In this document: positions 52,188 to 61,067 of the stretch, one piece after another | Layout: the number at the start of each line of letters is the position of its first letter | Numbering within the stretch: position 1 is the stretch's first letter | Program-made: the position numbers and the translations under genes | Source: an uncultured Bacteroidia bacterium | GTDB taxonomy: Bacteria; Bacteroidota; Bacteroidia; Bacteroidales; UBA932 | Reading direction: 5' to 3' | Assembly: GCA_902789395.1 (NCBI GenBank) | Contig: CADANY010000010.1 | Span: forward strand, 62,001-126,000 | Length of the DNA stretch: 64,000 nt | The notes under the pieces: generated by a model | Seen by the model: the letters and a program-made list of their open reading frames with translations, nothing else | The model's database searches: none | What the model was told of the DNA's origin: nothing

Positions 52188-53189
52188 TCAGGAGGACTCC
52201 CGGATGACGACATCGGAGGGGATAACTACTTCGCTCGGCGGAGCCATCGGATTGGCAATCTGGCGGAGTATCAGGCGGACGGCTTCTTCCGCCATCCGCA
52301 AGACCGATTTCTCTATCGACGTGATGGAAGGATGGACTAAGGAAGACACCTCCGTTCCGTACATACTGGCGACAGAAACGTCTTCCGGGACCCGGATTCC
52401 GGCCGCCTGCAGGGCCTCGATGCAGCCGAGAGCCTGCATCTCGTTGAAACAGACAACCGCATCGAAAAACAGCCCGGAGCGCAGCAAAGAACTGATTTCC
52501 CGGAAACCGTCCGGACGATAAAGCCCGGCTTTAACAACGAGTTCCGGATCAAAAGCAAGCCCGTGCTGCGTAAGAACGGATTGATAGGCGACGTAACGGT
52601 CGGAAGCGTTTCGGATATAGTCGGGACCAGCCATATGGACGATTCGCCGCCGCCCCCGGGCAATCAGATGGTCCATCAGGGAGAGGACAGCCTTCTGTTC
52701 GTCGCTCCGGACACTGCTGCAGGGAAGGTCCTCGATCGTGCGATCGAAAAAGACCAGCGGAATCTGTTTCCCATTCAGGTCCGAATAATCCTCTATATTT
52801 GCCCGGTTGTGACATACGCTTATCAGGATCCCGTCCACGCGATAATCCGACAACAAGCCGAAACTGCTTTTCTCCCATGTGGTGTCCTCATTGGAAAGGG
52901 CGATGATTGTACGATATCCATTCTTTTGGAGAAGAGACTGCGCCTCTGCAATGAAACGGCTGTAGAAAGCCGTCTGCAATTCAGGGACCAGTATCCCGAC
53001 GGCCATCGATTTCCGTTTCCGAAGATTGACGGCAAGCTCGTTCCTCTTATACCCCATACGGGCAGCTGCTTCAACCACCCGGTCGACCGTCTCCTGACTT
53101 ACATTGAGATAGTCTCCGGAGAGCGCCCGGGAGACCGTAGATTTGGAAAGACCGAGTTTCTCTGCTATATCCTTGATTGTTACATACAT
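52188..53189 (-). CDS. LacI-family transcriptional regulator
   Basis: 333 residues from ATG 53189 (MYVTIKDIAEKLGLSKSTVSRAL), the canonical LacI helix-turn-helix start with hinge region NLRKRKSMAVGILVPEL. A periplasmic-binding-protein-like effector domain follows (GLLSDYRVDGILISVCH, LVFFDRTIED, ALQAAGIRVPEDVSVASMYG). It is transcribed away from susC across a 280-base region holding a perfect palindrome and AACGRTT repeats. It most likely represses the SusC/SusD operon until a sugar-like ligand binds. A longer upstream start is rejected because the DNA-binding helix begins here. Confidence 0.93.
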   Translation of the reverse strand: MYVTIKDIAEKLGLSKSTVSRALSGDYLNVSQETVDRVVEAAARMGYKRNELAVNLRKRKSMAVGILVPELQTAFYSRFIAEAQSLLQKNGYRTIIALSNEDTTWEKSSFGLLSDYRVDGILISVCHNRANIEDYSDLNGKQIPLVFFDRTIEDLPCSSVRSDEQKAVLSLMDHLIARGRRRIVHMAGPDYIRNASDRYVAYQSVLTQHGLAFDPELVVKAGLYRPDGFREISSLLRSGLFFDAVVCFNEMQALGCIEALQAAGIRVPEDVSVASMYGTEVSSLVHPSITSIEKSVLRMAEEAVRLILRQIANPMAPPSEVVIPSDVVIRESS

Positions 53190-53207
53190 GGTCGAATGAA
53201 ACTTCAA

Positions 53208-53215
53208 CAAAGGTA
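53208..53215 (-). promoter_or_regulatory. -7 promoter element of the LacI-family gene
   Basis: The minus strand reads TACCTTTG (TAnnTTTG), 18 bases before the ATG at 53189. Confidence 0.6.
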
Positions 53216-53242
53216 ATGAAAAAAGATTCAAATAACGTATTT

Positions 53243-53294
53243 TCCCGGAAACGATTCCGGGAACGGTTGCGCTCATTTTTATCATTGAACGATT
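53243..53294. promoter_or_regulatory. Candidate operator cluster for the LacI-family regulator
   Basis: A perfect inverted repeat TCCCGGAA-ACGA-TTCCGGGA covers 53243-53262. Three AACGRTT words follow or overlap it: AACGATT at 53250, AACGGTT at 53262 and AACGATT at 53288. LacI-family operators are usually palindromes with a central CG within AAACG-type half sites, which these resemble. The cluster lies just upstream of the lacI promoter and some 100 bases from the susC promoter. The rest of the 53190-53469 gap is AT-rich with no gene. Confidence 0.55.
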
Positions 53295-53387
53295 GTAATT
53301 CTTCTTTCGGGATAGTATTTTTGTATATACTCTCGCCGCAGTCCGGAGTAAAGACCACTAATTTCAAGTTACTCAAGTAGTTGACTA

Positions 53388-53418
53388 TTGGTATTCTGAT
53401 AATTATTCTATATATTTG
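53388..53418 (+). promoter_or_regulatory. Promoter of the second susC operon
   Basis: TTG (53388-53390), a 20-base spacer and TATATTTG (53411-53418) match the Bacteroidetes consensus closely. An untranslated leader of about 45 bases would precede the ATG at 53470. Confidence 0.7.
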
Positions 53419-53469
53419 GCTCATAGAGAGTTTTGCTCTTCTAATATAATTCACTTAATTTTTAACACA

Positions 53470-56400
53470 ATGAGTTTAGTCGGAAAAATTCTGAATGCAG
53501 CAGCCTTGTTCATAGGCTTGTCTCTGTCCATGGTGGCACAAAATACCACCAAGATCGTTGTGTCGGGAACGGTTGTGGATAAAGATTCACAGCCGGTGAT
53601 TGGAGCCGGAGTGTTGCAAGAGGGCACTTCCTTCGGCACAGTCACCAATGAGAACGGTCATTTCTCTCTGGAAGTTCCTGTGGGTTCTCAATTGCAGATT
53701 AGCTGTATCGGGTATACCACCCAGACTATTCCAGCCCAAGGAACGAATCTGAAAATTGTTCTGTTGGATGAGTCCACTCTTCTTGACGAACTGGTTGTCG
53801 TAGGATACGGTACAGCCCGAAAGGGTGACCTTACCGGCCCTATTTCAGTTGTCAGCGGCGATGACATCTCCAAAAGCTCCGAGACGATGATCTCCAATGC
53901 TCTTCAAGGTCAGATAGCCGGTGTACAGGTAACCCGCGGCAATGGTGGTCCCAATGCACAAGCCACCATTCGTATCAGGGGATACACCAATACTTCCAAC
54001 AACGACCCGTTGGTGATCATCGACGGTATTCCCGGTTCCCTTAACGACGTGGTTTCTTCCGATGTGCAGAACATAACCGTTCTCAAGGACGCGGCCTCTG
54101 CGGCAATTTATGGCAGCCGCGCCGCGGCCGGCGTCATCCTTATCACCACAAAGATGGCCAAGCCGGGTAATTTTTCCGTGGAATACGGATATGAGTATGC
54201 GTTCGACTATCCTACCGCGAGGCCCAAAAACGGAACGGTGATAGATTATCTGAATGCGGTCAATGAGTTCAAATGGAACGACGGCGCCGCTTCCCAGTAC
54301 AACCAGTATTCGGAAGAATATATCAATACATACATGGAGAACAACGCCAAAGATCCCTACCATTATGCAAATGAGGACTGGGTGGCTCTTATGATTAAGG
54401 ACCGCACCTCCCATCAGAAGCATACCTTCAGCGTATCCGGCGGGACCGAAAAACTCCGCACGAAATTCTCCTTCAACTATCAGGACAACCAGGGTTGGGA
54501 AACCGCCAATACGGCCAGATATCAGCGTTATTCCGGCCGGCTGAACAACACCTATATCGTCAATGACTGGATTCGTGCCACCGTAAACGTGGACTTTTCC
54601 ATGTCCGACAGAACAGCTCCCATCTCAGGCAGCTTCACCCAGGCATACAGGGTGCCGGCCATCTACCCGGTGAAATGGGAGAACGGGAACTGGACTGACG
54701 TCAAGGACGGTTGCAACTATTATGCAGCCATGGTTGATGGTGGAAACAATCATTACAACTACTACAAATTCAACGGCAAGGCGCAGTTGGATATTACTCC
54801 CGTAAAGGGTCTGACCCTCACTGCCGCTATCGCTCCGGGCTACACCTTTACTTACAGGAAGCAGTTCAAGAAGACTGTGCCTACTTATTATGAAGACGGC
54901 GGTGTGGTTTACGAACAGTCCCACATGAATTCCGTACTCACTGAGGCCAGGAACAATACTTCCACTTTTACTTCCCAGTTATATGCCAACTACTCCCACA
55001 AATGGGGGAATCATTCCTTGAATGCGATGGCCGGTTACGAGGGTTTTCTCTATAAATATGAGAATTTAGGTGCATCCCGGGAGAATTACACTCTCACCAA
55101 TTTCCCTTACCTGGACCTTGGTCCGAAAGATTATCAGTATAATTCCGGTGATGCAGGTCACAATGCTTATTCTTCCGTCTTCGGAAGGATCATGTATTCG
55201 TTCAAGGACAGATATATGATTCAGGCCAACGTTCGTTCGGACTCTTCCTCGCGTTTTGCCAAGGGCTACCGCACCGGTGTTTTCCCTTCTGTTTCGGCGG
55301 GATGGGTAATCAGCGACGAACCCTGGTTCAAGGTCAAGGGTTTGAATTATCTCAAGTTCAGAGCCTCGATCGGTCAGCTCGGCAACGAGCAGATCGGCGG
55401 CGAGTTCCCGTATCTTGGCGTCATGAACATCGGTACTACCTATCTGTATGATTCAAAGGGACAAAGTACGATCCCACTCTTCAATGCGGCGCAGTATACC
55501 TATGCCTATAACGATATTACATGGGAAACCACAACGACCTACGACCTCGGTTTCGACTCCGGCTTTTGGAACAACAGACTGATGCTTTCAGCGGACGTTT
55601 ACTACAAGAAGACGGAAGATATGCTGCTTGTTCTCGGTTTCCCGTCCTATTCCGGTTACAGCGCTCCGGAACAGAACGCTGGTGACATGCATACCTACGG
55701 ATGGGAAGTCGAGGCCAAATGGCAGGACAAGGTAGGAGACTTCGCTTACAGTATCTCAGGGAACCTTTCGGACTATCGTTCCATTATGGGTTACCTCGGT
55801 GACCGGAAAACCGTCGATGGCAATTATCTTCTGGAAGAGGGGTCATACTACAATGAGTGGTATATGTACAAGACCGACGGTCTTATCCAGACCGAGGCGG
55901 ATATGAAGGACGCCAATGGCAACCCCATACCCACCATCTCCGGTGCAGACCAACCGGGGTGCATCAAATTCGTGGATGTCAACGAAGATGGCGTAATCAA
56001 TGCAGACGACAAGGTCAAGTTCGGCAACAGTCTGCCTGAACTCCTGTACGGACTCAATTTCACCGGGGCCTACAAAGGTTTTGATTTCGGACTCCAGCTG
56101 CAGGGAATAGGGCACCGTAACGTGCTGTTCAGCTCGCAGTGGATCGAGGCTCCGCAAGGTCAATGGGGCAATATCCCGGAACTTGTAGTCGGCAACTACT
56201 GGAGCCGCGCGAACACTCCCGAACAGAACCTGAAGGCAAAGTATCCTCTTCTGACCTATTCAAACAGGGCCAACACCCAAGTCGGTTCCGACTACTGGCT
56301 CTTCAATGGAGCCTATCTCCGCGTGAAGAACGTAACTATCGGATACACCGTTCCGAAACTTCTCACTTCCAAGTTAAGAATCAGTAACTTGCGTTTCTAT

Positions 56401-56520
56401 GTGAGTGCACAGGACCTTCCTGCAATCAGTCATTTCCCGAAGGGACACGATCCGGAAATCTCCGGCTTCAGCCAGTGGCTCCGCACCTCGCTTGTCCTCG
56501 GCGCAAATGTTAAATTCTAA
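53470..56520 (+). CDS. SusC-family TonB-dependent transporter, LacI locus
   Basis: 1016 residues from ATG 53470 (MSLVGKILNAAALFIGLSLSMVAQ). Carboxypeptidase-regulatory-like domain (VSGTVVDKDSQPVIGAGVL), SusC plug box (LDELVVVGYGTARKGDLTGP) and the plug segment ASAAIYGSRAAAGVILITTK, then a long barrel ending ANVKF. It imports an unknown oligomer with the SusD encoded 6 bases downstream. Codon usage looks more T/A-ending than in the first susC. In-frame codons upstream would overlap the promoter and are not used. Confidence 0.94.
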   Translation: MSLVGKILNAAALFIGLSLSMVAQNTTKIVVSGTVVDKDSQPVIGAGVLQEGTSFGTVTNENGHFSLEVPVGSQLQISCIGYTTQTIPAQGTNLKIVLLDESTLLDELVVVGYGTARKGDLTGPISVVSGDDISKSSETMISNALQGQIAGVQVTRGNGGPNAQATIRIRGYTNTSNNDPLVIIDGIPGSLNDVVSSDVQNITVLKDAASAAIYGSRAAAGVILITTKMAKPGNFSVEYGYEYAFDYPTARPKNGTVIDYLNAVNEFKWNDGAASQYNQYSEEYINTYMENNAKDPYHYANEDWVALMIKDRTSHQKHTFSVSGGTEKLRTKFSFNYQDNQGWETANTARYQRYSGRLNNTYIVNDWIRATVNVDFSMSDRTAPISGSFTQAYRVPAIYPVKWENGNWTDVKDGCNYYAAMVDGGNNHYNYYKFNGKAQLDITPVKGLTLTAAIAPGYTFTYRKQFKKTVPTYYEDGGVVYEQSHMNSVLTEARNNTSTFTSQLYANYSHKWGNHSLNAMAGYEGFLYKYENLGASRENYTLTNFPYLDLGPKDYQYNSGDAGHNAYSSVFGRIMYSFKDRYMIQANVRSDSSSRFAKGYRTGVFPSVSAGWVISDEPWFKVKGLNYLKFRASIGQLGNEQIGGEFPYLGVMNIGTTYLYDSKGQSTIPLFNAAQYTYAYNDITWETTTTYDLGFDSGFWNNRLMLSADVYYKKTEDMLLVLGFPSYSGYSAPEQNAGDMHTYGWEVEAKWQDKVGDFAYSISGNLSDYRSIMGYLGDRKTVDGNYLLEEGSYYNEWYMYKTDGLIQTEADMKDANGNPIPTISGADQPGCIKFVDVNEDGVINADDKVKFGNSLPELLYGLNFTGAYKGFDFGLQLQGIGHRNVLFSSQWIEAPQGQWGNIPELVVGNYWSRANTPEQNLKAKYPLLTYSNRANTQVGSDYWLFNGAYLRVKNVTIGYTVPKLLTSKLRISNLRFYVSAQDLPAISHFPKGHDPEISGFSQWLRTSLVLGANVKF

Positions 56521-56526
56521 TTTGCA

Positions 56527-58356
56527 ATGAAAATGAAAAAGATATTCATAATCATAGCTGCGGCCCTTGTATCAATGACCGCATGTGTCGATGTGGATTT
56601 AGTGCCACTCTCCTCTCCTTCTTCCGAGCAATGGTACTCTTCCAAGGAAGAGATTCAGCTGGCTGTCAACAGTCTATATGCTCCTTCCATGATGCTGCCT
56701 CAGTCGATGACCAGTGAGGGACTGCGATGGGGTGATGACCTGAACAACAGGGCGAACCTTGTTGAGGTATGGAGCGGGGCTATGACATCGGAATCTTCCA
56801 TGGTCGCTACGATCTGGCAGAATCTTTATAAAGGTATCTCCAGGGCCAACAAAATCCTGAACAACACGACGGATGCCTCTTCTATGCAGAACGTAACTTC
56901 TGCAGACATCGATACATGGAGGGGTGAAGCTTATTGCTATCTCGGCATAGCCTATGGCTGGCTCAACTTCCTTTGGGGAGATGTCGTGCTGGACAAATCC
57001 GGCATGTCAGTCGAAGAAATGAAGTCTGCATCCCGTTCGCCCAAGGCCGAAGTGCTGAAGTATTGTTATGAATGCTTTGACAATGCAGCCTCGTTGCTTC
57101 CGCTCAGCAGCGGCGATGTAAAACGGTTCACCAAGGGCGTAGCTCTTGGCTACAAGGCTCGTATGGCGCTGTGGAACAACGACTATCCTGTCGTCGAAAG
57201 CGCAGCAAAAGCGCTGATGGACCTGAATGCTTATAAACTGTATCCCACTTACGGAGAACAGTTCACCCAAGCATGGTCCAGCGAGCTCATCTGGGGTATT
57301 CACGGAGACGTTCCCCTCGGAATATTCTATTTCTTCGGATCTCCCGACTACAACTCCAACGTCGTGAAACATATGATAGGCCGACGCCAGGGAGGATGGG
57401 GGAGTTACACTCCTTCTTACGAACTCCTTTGCGCTTATACCTGCATAGACGGCAAGCCGATTGATGAATCGCCGCTTTATAACCCGAAGGATTATTTCGA
57501 AAACCGCGATCCGCGCATGGCACAGACCATTGCACCTTTTGCTACAGCATATAACAAGAAGGTGCTGGACGGGACTTACGACCCTAACGAATATGTGCTT
57601 TTGGACTATGAAGTCAATCCGGGACCTACCATTTATGAGGTTTATCAAGCCTCCACGGGCAAGAAGGTATCGAACACGGATTCGAAGGCAAGGGCTGAAC
57701 ATGCTACATACAATGGGTTGCGCTGGAAGAAGTTCTTGGATGAGTCTTTCCTGGAAAACAACCTCCTTGGTTCCCCTGTTACATATCCTGACCTCCGATA
57801 TGCCGACGTGCTGCTGATGTATGCCGAAGCAATGATAGAGCAGGGGAAATGCACCCAGGATGTTCTTGATGCCACCATCAATGCGATCCGTGAGAGAGGT
57901 TATGCCGGAAGCGGCATCCCTTATCCCAAGGTTGAGATGGGCACCCAGGCTCAGCTGCGCACCATACTTCGTACCGAACGCTACATTGAACTTGCTGCTG
58001 AAGGCCATCGCTATCAGGATGTAATGCGCTGGAAGATTGCCAATAAGGTATTCAATACCCCTATGTACTATCTGAACAGGGCATGGAGCGGCTCCACCAG
58101 CTGGAAGGGTAATCTGTCCTCGGTTTCCGAGACCTACAGACAGATGTGCAAGAACTGGGAGGACGGCAATTACCCGATCGGCGGTATTCCGGATATTGAC
58201 GAAAACGGTTTCGCCGACCTCAAGCCGCAGGTTGAAAAAGGCTACATTGTCGTTGGCTCACAGCGCATCTTCAATCCTGACAGGGATTACCTGTGGCCTA
58301 TCCCCGCGGGAGACAGACTGGTGAACCCGAACCTCACCCAGAACCCGAACTGGTAG
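56527..58356 (+). CDS. SusD/RagB-family lipoprotein, LacI locus
   Basis: A 609-residue lipoprotein (MKMKKIFIIIAAALVSMTAC, lipobox Cys 20). SusD features are the LVPLSSPSSEQWYSSKEEIQ start, IWQNLYKGISRANKILNN, WRGEAYCYLGIAYGWLNFLWGD and the C-terminal RTERYIELAAEGHRYQDVMRWK. It is larger than the first SusD and only distantly similar, so it binds another ligand. It is followed by a strong hairpin, which suggests that the MBL gene beyond can be expressed at a lower level or separately. Confidence 0.93.
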   Translation: MKMKKIFIIIAAALVSMTACVDVDLVPLSSPSSEQWYSSKEEIQLAVNSLYAPSMMLPQSMTSEGLRWGDDLNNRANLVEVWSGAMTSESSMVATIWQNLYKGISRANKILNNTTDASSMQNVTSADIDTWRGEAYCYLGIAYGWLNFLWGDVVLDKSGMSVEEMKSASRSPKAEVLKYCYECFDNAASLLPLSSGDVKRFTKGVALGYKARMALWNNDYPVVESAAKALMDLNAYKLYPTYGEQFTQAWSSELIWGIHGDVPLGIFYFFGSPDYNSNVVKHMIGRRQGGWGSYTPSYELLCAYTCIDGKPIDESPLYNPKDYFENRDPRMAQTIAPFATAYNKKVLDGTYDPNEYVLLDYEVNPGPTIYEVYQASTGKKVSNTDSKARAEHATYNGLRWKKFLDESFLENNLLGSPVTYPDLRYADVLLMYAEAMIEQGKCTQDVLDATINAIRERGYAGSGIPYPKVEMGTQAQLRTILRTERYIELAAEGHRYQDVMRWKIANKVFNTPMYYLNRAWSGSTSWKGNLSSVSETYRQMCKNWEDGNYPIGGIPDIDENGFADLKPQVEKGYIVVGSQRIFNPDRDYLWPIPAGDRLVNPNLTQNPNW

Positions 58357-58376
58357 CAGTTTCGTATTATCATAGC

Positions 58377-58410
58377 AGATCGGGGCGTGTCTCGCCCCGA
58401 TCTGTTGTTT
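58377..58410 (+). terminator. Hairpin terminator after the second susD
   Basis: AGATCGGGGCG and CGCCCCGATCT form a perfect 11-pair stem with a 5-base loop, followed by GTTGTTT. The T tract is interrupted, so read-through into the MBL gene is possible. Confidence 0.65.
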
Positions 58411-58452
58411 GAATACATCACCAAGGGACTTGAGAATCTCTTAATTATAAGT

Positions 58453-59646
58453 ATGAAAAAGTATCTGCTGTTTATCACCATACTGCCGGCCCTGCTCTTC
58501 GCAACCGGCTGCAACCGGAATCAGCTCCCCGCCTGGAAAGAGGGGTATCTTGACATCCATTCCATCAATACCGGCCGGGGCGAATGCACCTTCTACATCC
58601 TGCCCGACGGGACGACGATGCTTATCGACGCCGGTGAATTCTCCACGAACACCAATGTCCATCCCCTTGTCCCCCAGAAGCCCGATTCCCTGACCCGCCC
58701 GAGTGCGACCTATGCCCGGTATATCAAACATTTCCTGCCAAGGCAGGCCCAGGGAGCGATCGACTATGTCCTCCTGACTCATTTCCATATGGACCATATG
58801 GGACGGATCGAAGCGGATTATGCCACCCATCCTGAAGGAAATTATGTCAAGACCGGCCTCTCCGCCCTCTGCGAGGAGATCCCCTACCGGAAAGTCGTCG
58901 ACCGAATCTGGCCGGACTACGATTCTGTCCGTAACGAGATCGGAGGGAAAGAAGGTCTTGCCAACTGGAAGAAGTACATGGACTTCGGCGTTTCGGAAGG
59001 AAAAATCAAAGCGGAACGGTTCGAAATCGGGTCCTCTTCCCAGTTCGTCCTATCCCATCATCCGGAACGATACCCTTCCTTCCGGATCCAAAACCAGGCC
59101 TCAAACGGCTGGTTCTGGGACGGAGAGAAGGCCGTGGATGCCTTTGACGGAAAGATCCGGCGGGAGAATGCCTCTTCCTGCTGCCTGCTTCTCAGTTACG
59201 GCGACTTCGACTGGTATGCCGGCGGAGACTGCGCCGACCGGAAGATCGAAGTTCCGATAGCCCGCTCCGTCGGACGGAGAATCGAGGCGATGAAATCCAA
59301 CCATCATCTCAGCTGGCATACGATGGACACGCTGACCCTCGCCGTACTGCAGCCCCGGGTCATCGTCTCCCAGAGTTTCTATTCGCACCAGCCCGATGTG
59401 CCGGTCCTGGAGACCAACATCTACTCCGACAAAGCCTATACGGGAGACAAATCCCTGTATTTCACCAACATCCATCCCTATACCCTCGAAGTGATGCCTT
59501 CCCTGGCTGAAAAGGCGGCTTCCCTTTCCGGCCATGTCGTCATCCGGGTAGCCCCAGGCGGTAAGAGTTTCAAGGTCTACATACTGAAAGACACCGACTT
59601 TTCTTTCGAAATCAAGTCGGTGTCCGATACGTATACCTGCCAGTAA
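58453..59646 (+). CDS. Exported MBL-fold (ComEC-type) hydrolase lipoprotein, copy 2
   Basis: 397 residues from ATG 58453 (MKKYLLFITILPALLFATGC, lipobox Cys 20). Compared with copy 1 it lacks most of the charged linker and goes directly to LPAWKEGYLDIHSINTGRGECTFYILPDG (shared), then TMLIDAGE and the metal motif THFHMDHMG. Other ligand candidates are YAGGDCAD and SNHHLSWH. The C-terminal ends of both copies are almost the same (GHVVIRVAPGG, then KDTDFSFEIKS, ending TYTCQ). It probably works with SusC/SusD upstream on the same substrate; phosphoester or nucleic-acid cleavage is a guess from the fold. Confidence 0.86.
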   Translation: MKKYLLFITILPALLFATGCNRNQLPAWKEGYLDIHSINTGRGECTFYILPDGTTMLIDAGEFSTNTNVHPLVPQKPDSLTRPSATYARYIKHFLPRQAQGAIDYVLLTHFHMDHMGRIEADYATHPEGNYVKTGLSALCEEIPYRKVVDRIWPDYDSVRNEIGGKEGLANWKKYMDFGVSEGKIKAERFEIGSSSQFVLSHHPERYPSFRIQNQASNGWFWDGEKAVDAFDGKIRRENASSCCLLLSYGDFDWYAGGDCADRKIEVPIARSVGRRIEAMKSNHHLSWHTMDTLTLAVLQPRVIVSQSFYSHQPDVPVLETNIYSDKAYTGDKSLYFTNIHPYTLEVMPSLAEKAASLSGHVVIRVAPGGKSFKVYILKDTDFSFEIKSVSDTYTCQ

Positions 59647-59649
59647 AGA

Positions 59650-60942
59650 CTACTTCTTAACGAATTCTACACGGCGGTTTTTCGCCCTCCCCTCATCCGT
59701 ACCATTGTCGGCGATGGGCTCATGGGAGCCTTTGCCGACGGCGATGAGGCGGTCGGCGCCGATGCCGTTGGCAACGAGGGCAGCGACGATGGCTTCGGCC
59801 CGTTTCTGGCTCAGTGGATCATTCACCTTATCCGAACCGGTATTGTCACAGTGGCCCTGGACCTCGAACTTGATGGAGGGATCGTCCTGCATGATTTTGG
59901 TGATGCGGTTGATTTCGCCGGTGGATTCGGGCTTGATGGTGGCCTTGCCGGTGTCGAAGGTGATGGCGTAGGTAACGATCTTGCCCTCGGAAGCCAGGCG
60001 GTCATAGAGCGGCACGGCCCCTTTTGCGATGCGGACGTTCTTGATGAAGAAGGTATAGGGATCGTCATTGCTGGCTTCGAACCAGAGGAAATGCGGAGCG
60101 GCCGCACTCGGAATGTTGGCGACCCGCTGCTCGTCGAAATAGGCCTTGAGTGCACGCTTGTTGAAGGAAATGGCCACATGGTGCCACGCCTCGGTGGCGA
60201 CATTCTTCAGTTCGTACCTTCCGCTTCTGACATCTCCGGAAGGAGTCTGCCACTCGTAGTCAATGGAAGGATTGAAGGACTCGTTTTTATCTGCGACAAC
60301 ACGAAAAGACATGGAAAATCCGCCCCGGTCCCCCATTATCTTCTCGCCGCTTGACAGGATTGTTCTGATATGCTGCCAGGCAGCCCAGCCGTGTTCCTGG
60401 CCGCTGAATTGGGCATCCCAAGGCTCCTCGGCACGGATGAAGATATCGTACTCAACAGTACATTCCTCTGTCAGATAGGTCTTTCCATCATTAAATAAAG
60501 GCGTAATGCCTCCGGATTGGGAGATGCAGAGGGCCTTGCTGCCGTCGATTTCCGTAATCTGCGCTTCCCCGTGAAACAAGTCCCACATCGAAGGAAATTC
60601 ACCGAGCTGCTCACCTTCCATCGTATCCTCGAAGATAATCTCATCACCGGAAACGAAGTCGTAGTTGTTCCAACTGATTTGTGCGCCTGTCTTTCCGGTC
60701 CCGGCTTTCCTATTCTCTATGGGATTCTCCTCAGGATTATTCTGCTGCGCGTCACGCCCTTTTTCCTTTTTGTTTTTCAGCGCCTTGTCCACGGCATTGC
60801 CGACCGCATTTTCGACTTTTTCGCCGACTTTTTCCTCAACGGTCCGCCGGGCCCTTTCTCCGATGTTTTTCAAAATATTTTGCCCTGAGACAAACGGGGC
60901 TGCCATCATAAAGACAGCTAAAAGTATCAGATTCTTTTTCAT
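59650..60942 (-). CDS. OmpA-family protein with LamG-like middle domain
   Basis: 430 residues from ATG 60942 (MKKNLILLAVFMMAAPFVSGQ). After a charged helical stretch (about 22-80, NAVGNAVDKALKNKKEKGRD) comes a beta-rich domain resembling concanavalin/LamG folds (IIFEDTMEGEQLGEFPSMW, WHHVAISFNKRALKAYFDEQRV). The OmpA-C peptidoglycan-binding domain follows (ITFDTGKATIKPES, VQGHCDNTGSD, LSQKRAEAIVAALVANGI, AKNRRVEF). It should tie the outer membrane to the wall; the middle domain may bind glycan. Its end is 3 bases from the convergent MBL gene. Confidence 0.88.
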   Translation of the reverse strand: MKKNLILLAVFMMAAPFVSGQNILKNIGERARRTVEEKVGEKVENAVGNAVDKALKNKKEKGRDAQQNNPEENPIENRKAGTGKTGAQISWNNYDFVSGDEIIFEDTMEGEQLGEFPSMWDLFHGEAQITEIDGSKALCISQSGGITPLFNDGKTYLTEECTVEYDIFIRAEEPWDAQFSGQEHGWAAWQHIRTILSSGEKIMGDRGGFSMSFRVVADKNESFNPSIDYEWQTPSGDVRSGRYELKNVATEAWHHVAISFNKRALKAYFDEQRVANIPSAAAPHFLWFEASNDDPYTFFIKNVRIAKGAVPLYDRLASEGKIVTYAITFDTGKATIKPESTGEINRITKIMQDDPSIKFEVQGHCDNTGSDKVNDPLSQKRAEAIVAALVANGIGADRLIAVGKGSHEPIADNGTDEGRAKNRRVEFVKK

Positions 60943-61055
60943 AATGATATGACTAACGGTTAGACTTTTCGCAAAGATGAGGATTCGCACCCTCAAAAGC
61001 ACCACCCCAAAGGGGGGAAATCGCTGAGTGGCAGACTGAATAAGCAAAATTTAAC

Positions 61056-61063
61056 TATCTTCG
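61056..61063 (+). promoter_or_regulatory. -7 promoter element of the TPR-LuxR regulator gene
   Basis: TATCTTCG is a one-base variant of TAnnTTTG and ends 4 bases before the ATG at 61068, predicting a leaderless mRNA. Confidence 0.5.
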
Positions 61064-61067
61064 CAGT

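Noticed and set aside
60960..61050. CACCCC...GGGG-type imperfect hairpin between the OmpA-family and TPR-LuxR genes
   Set aside because: Short and imperfect, no T tract on either strand in the right place; not enough for a terminator or repeat call.
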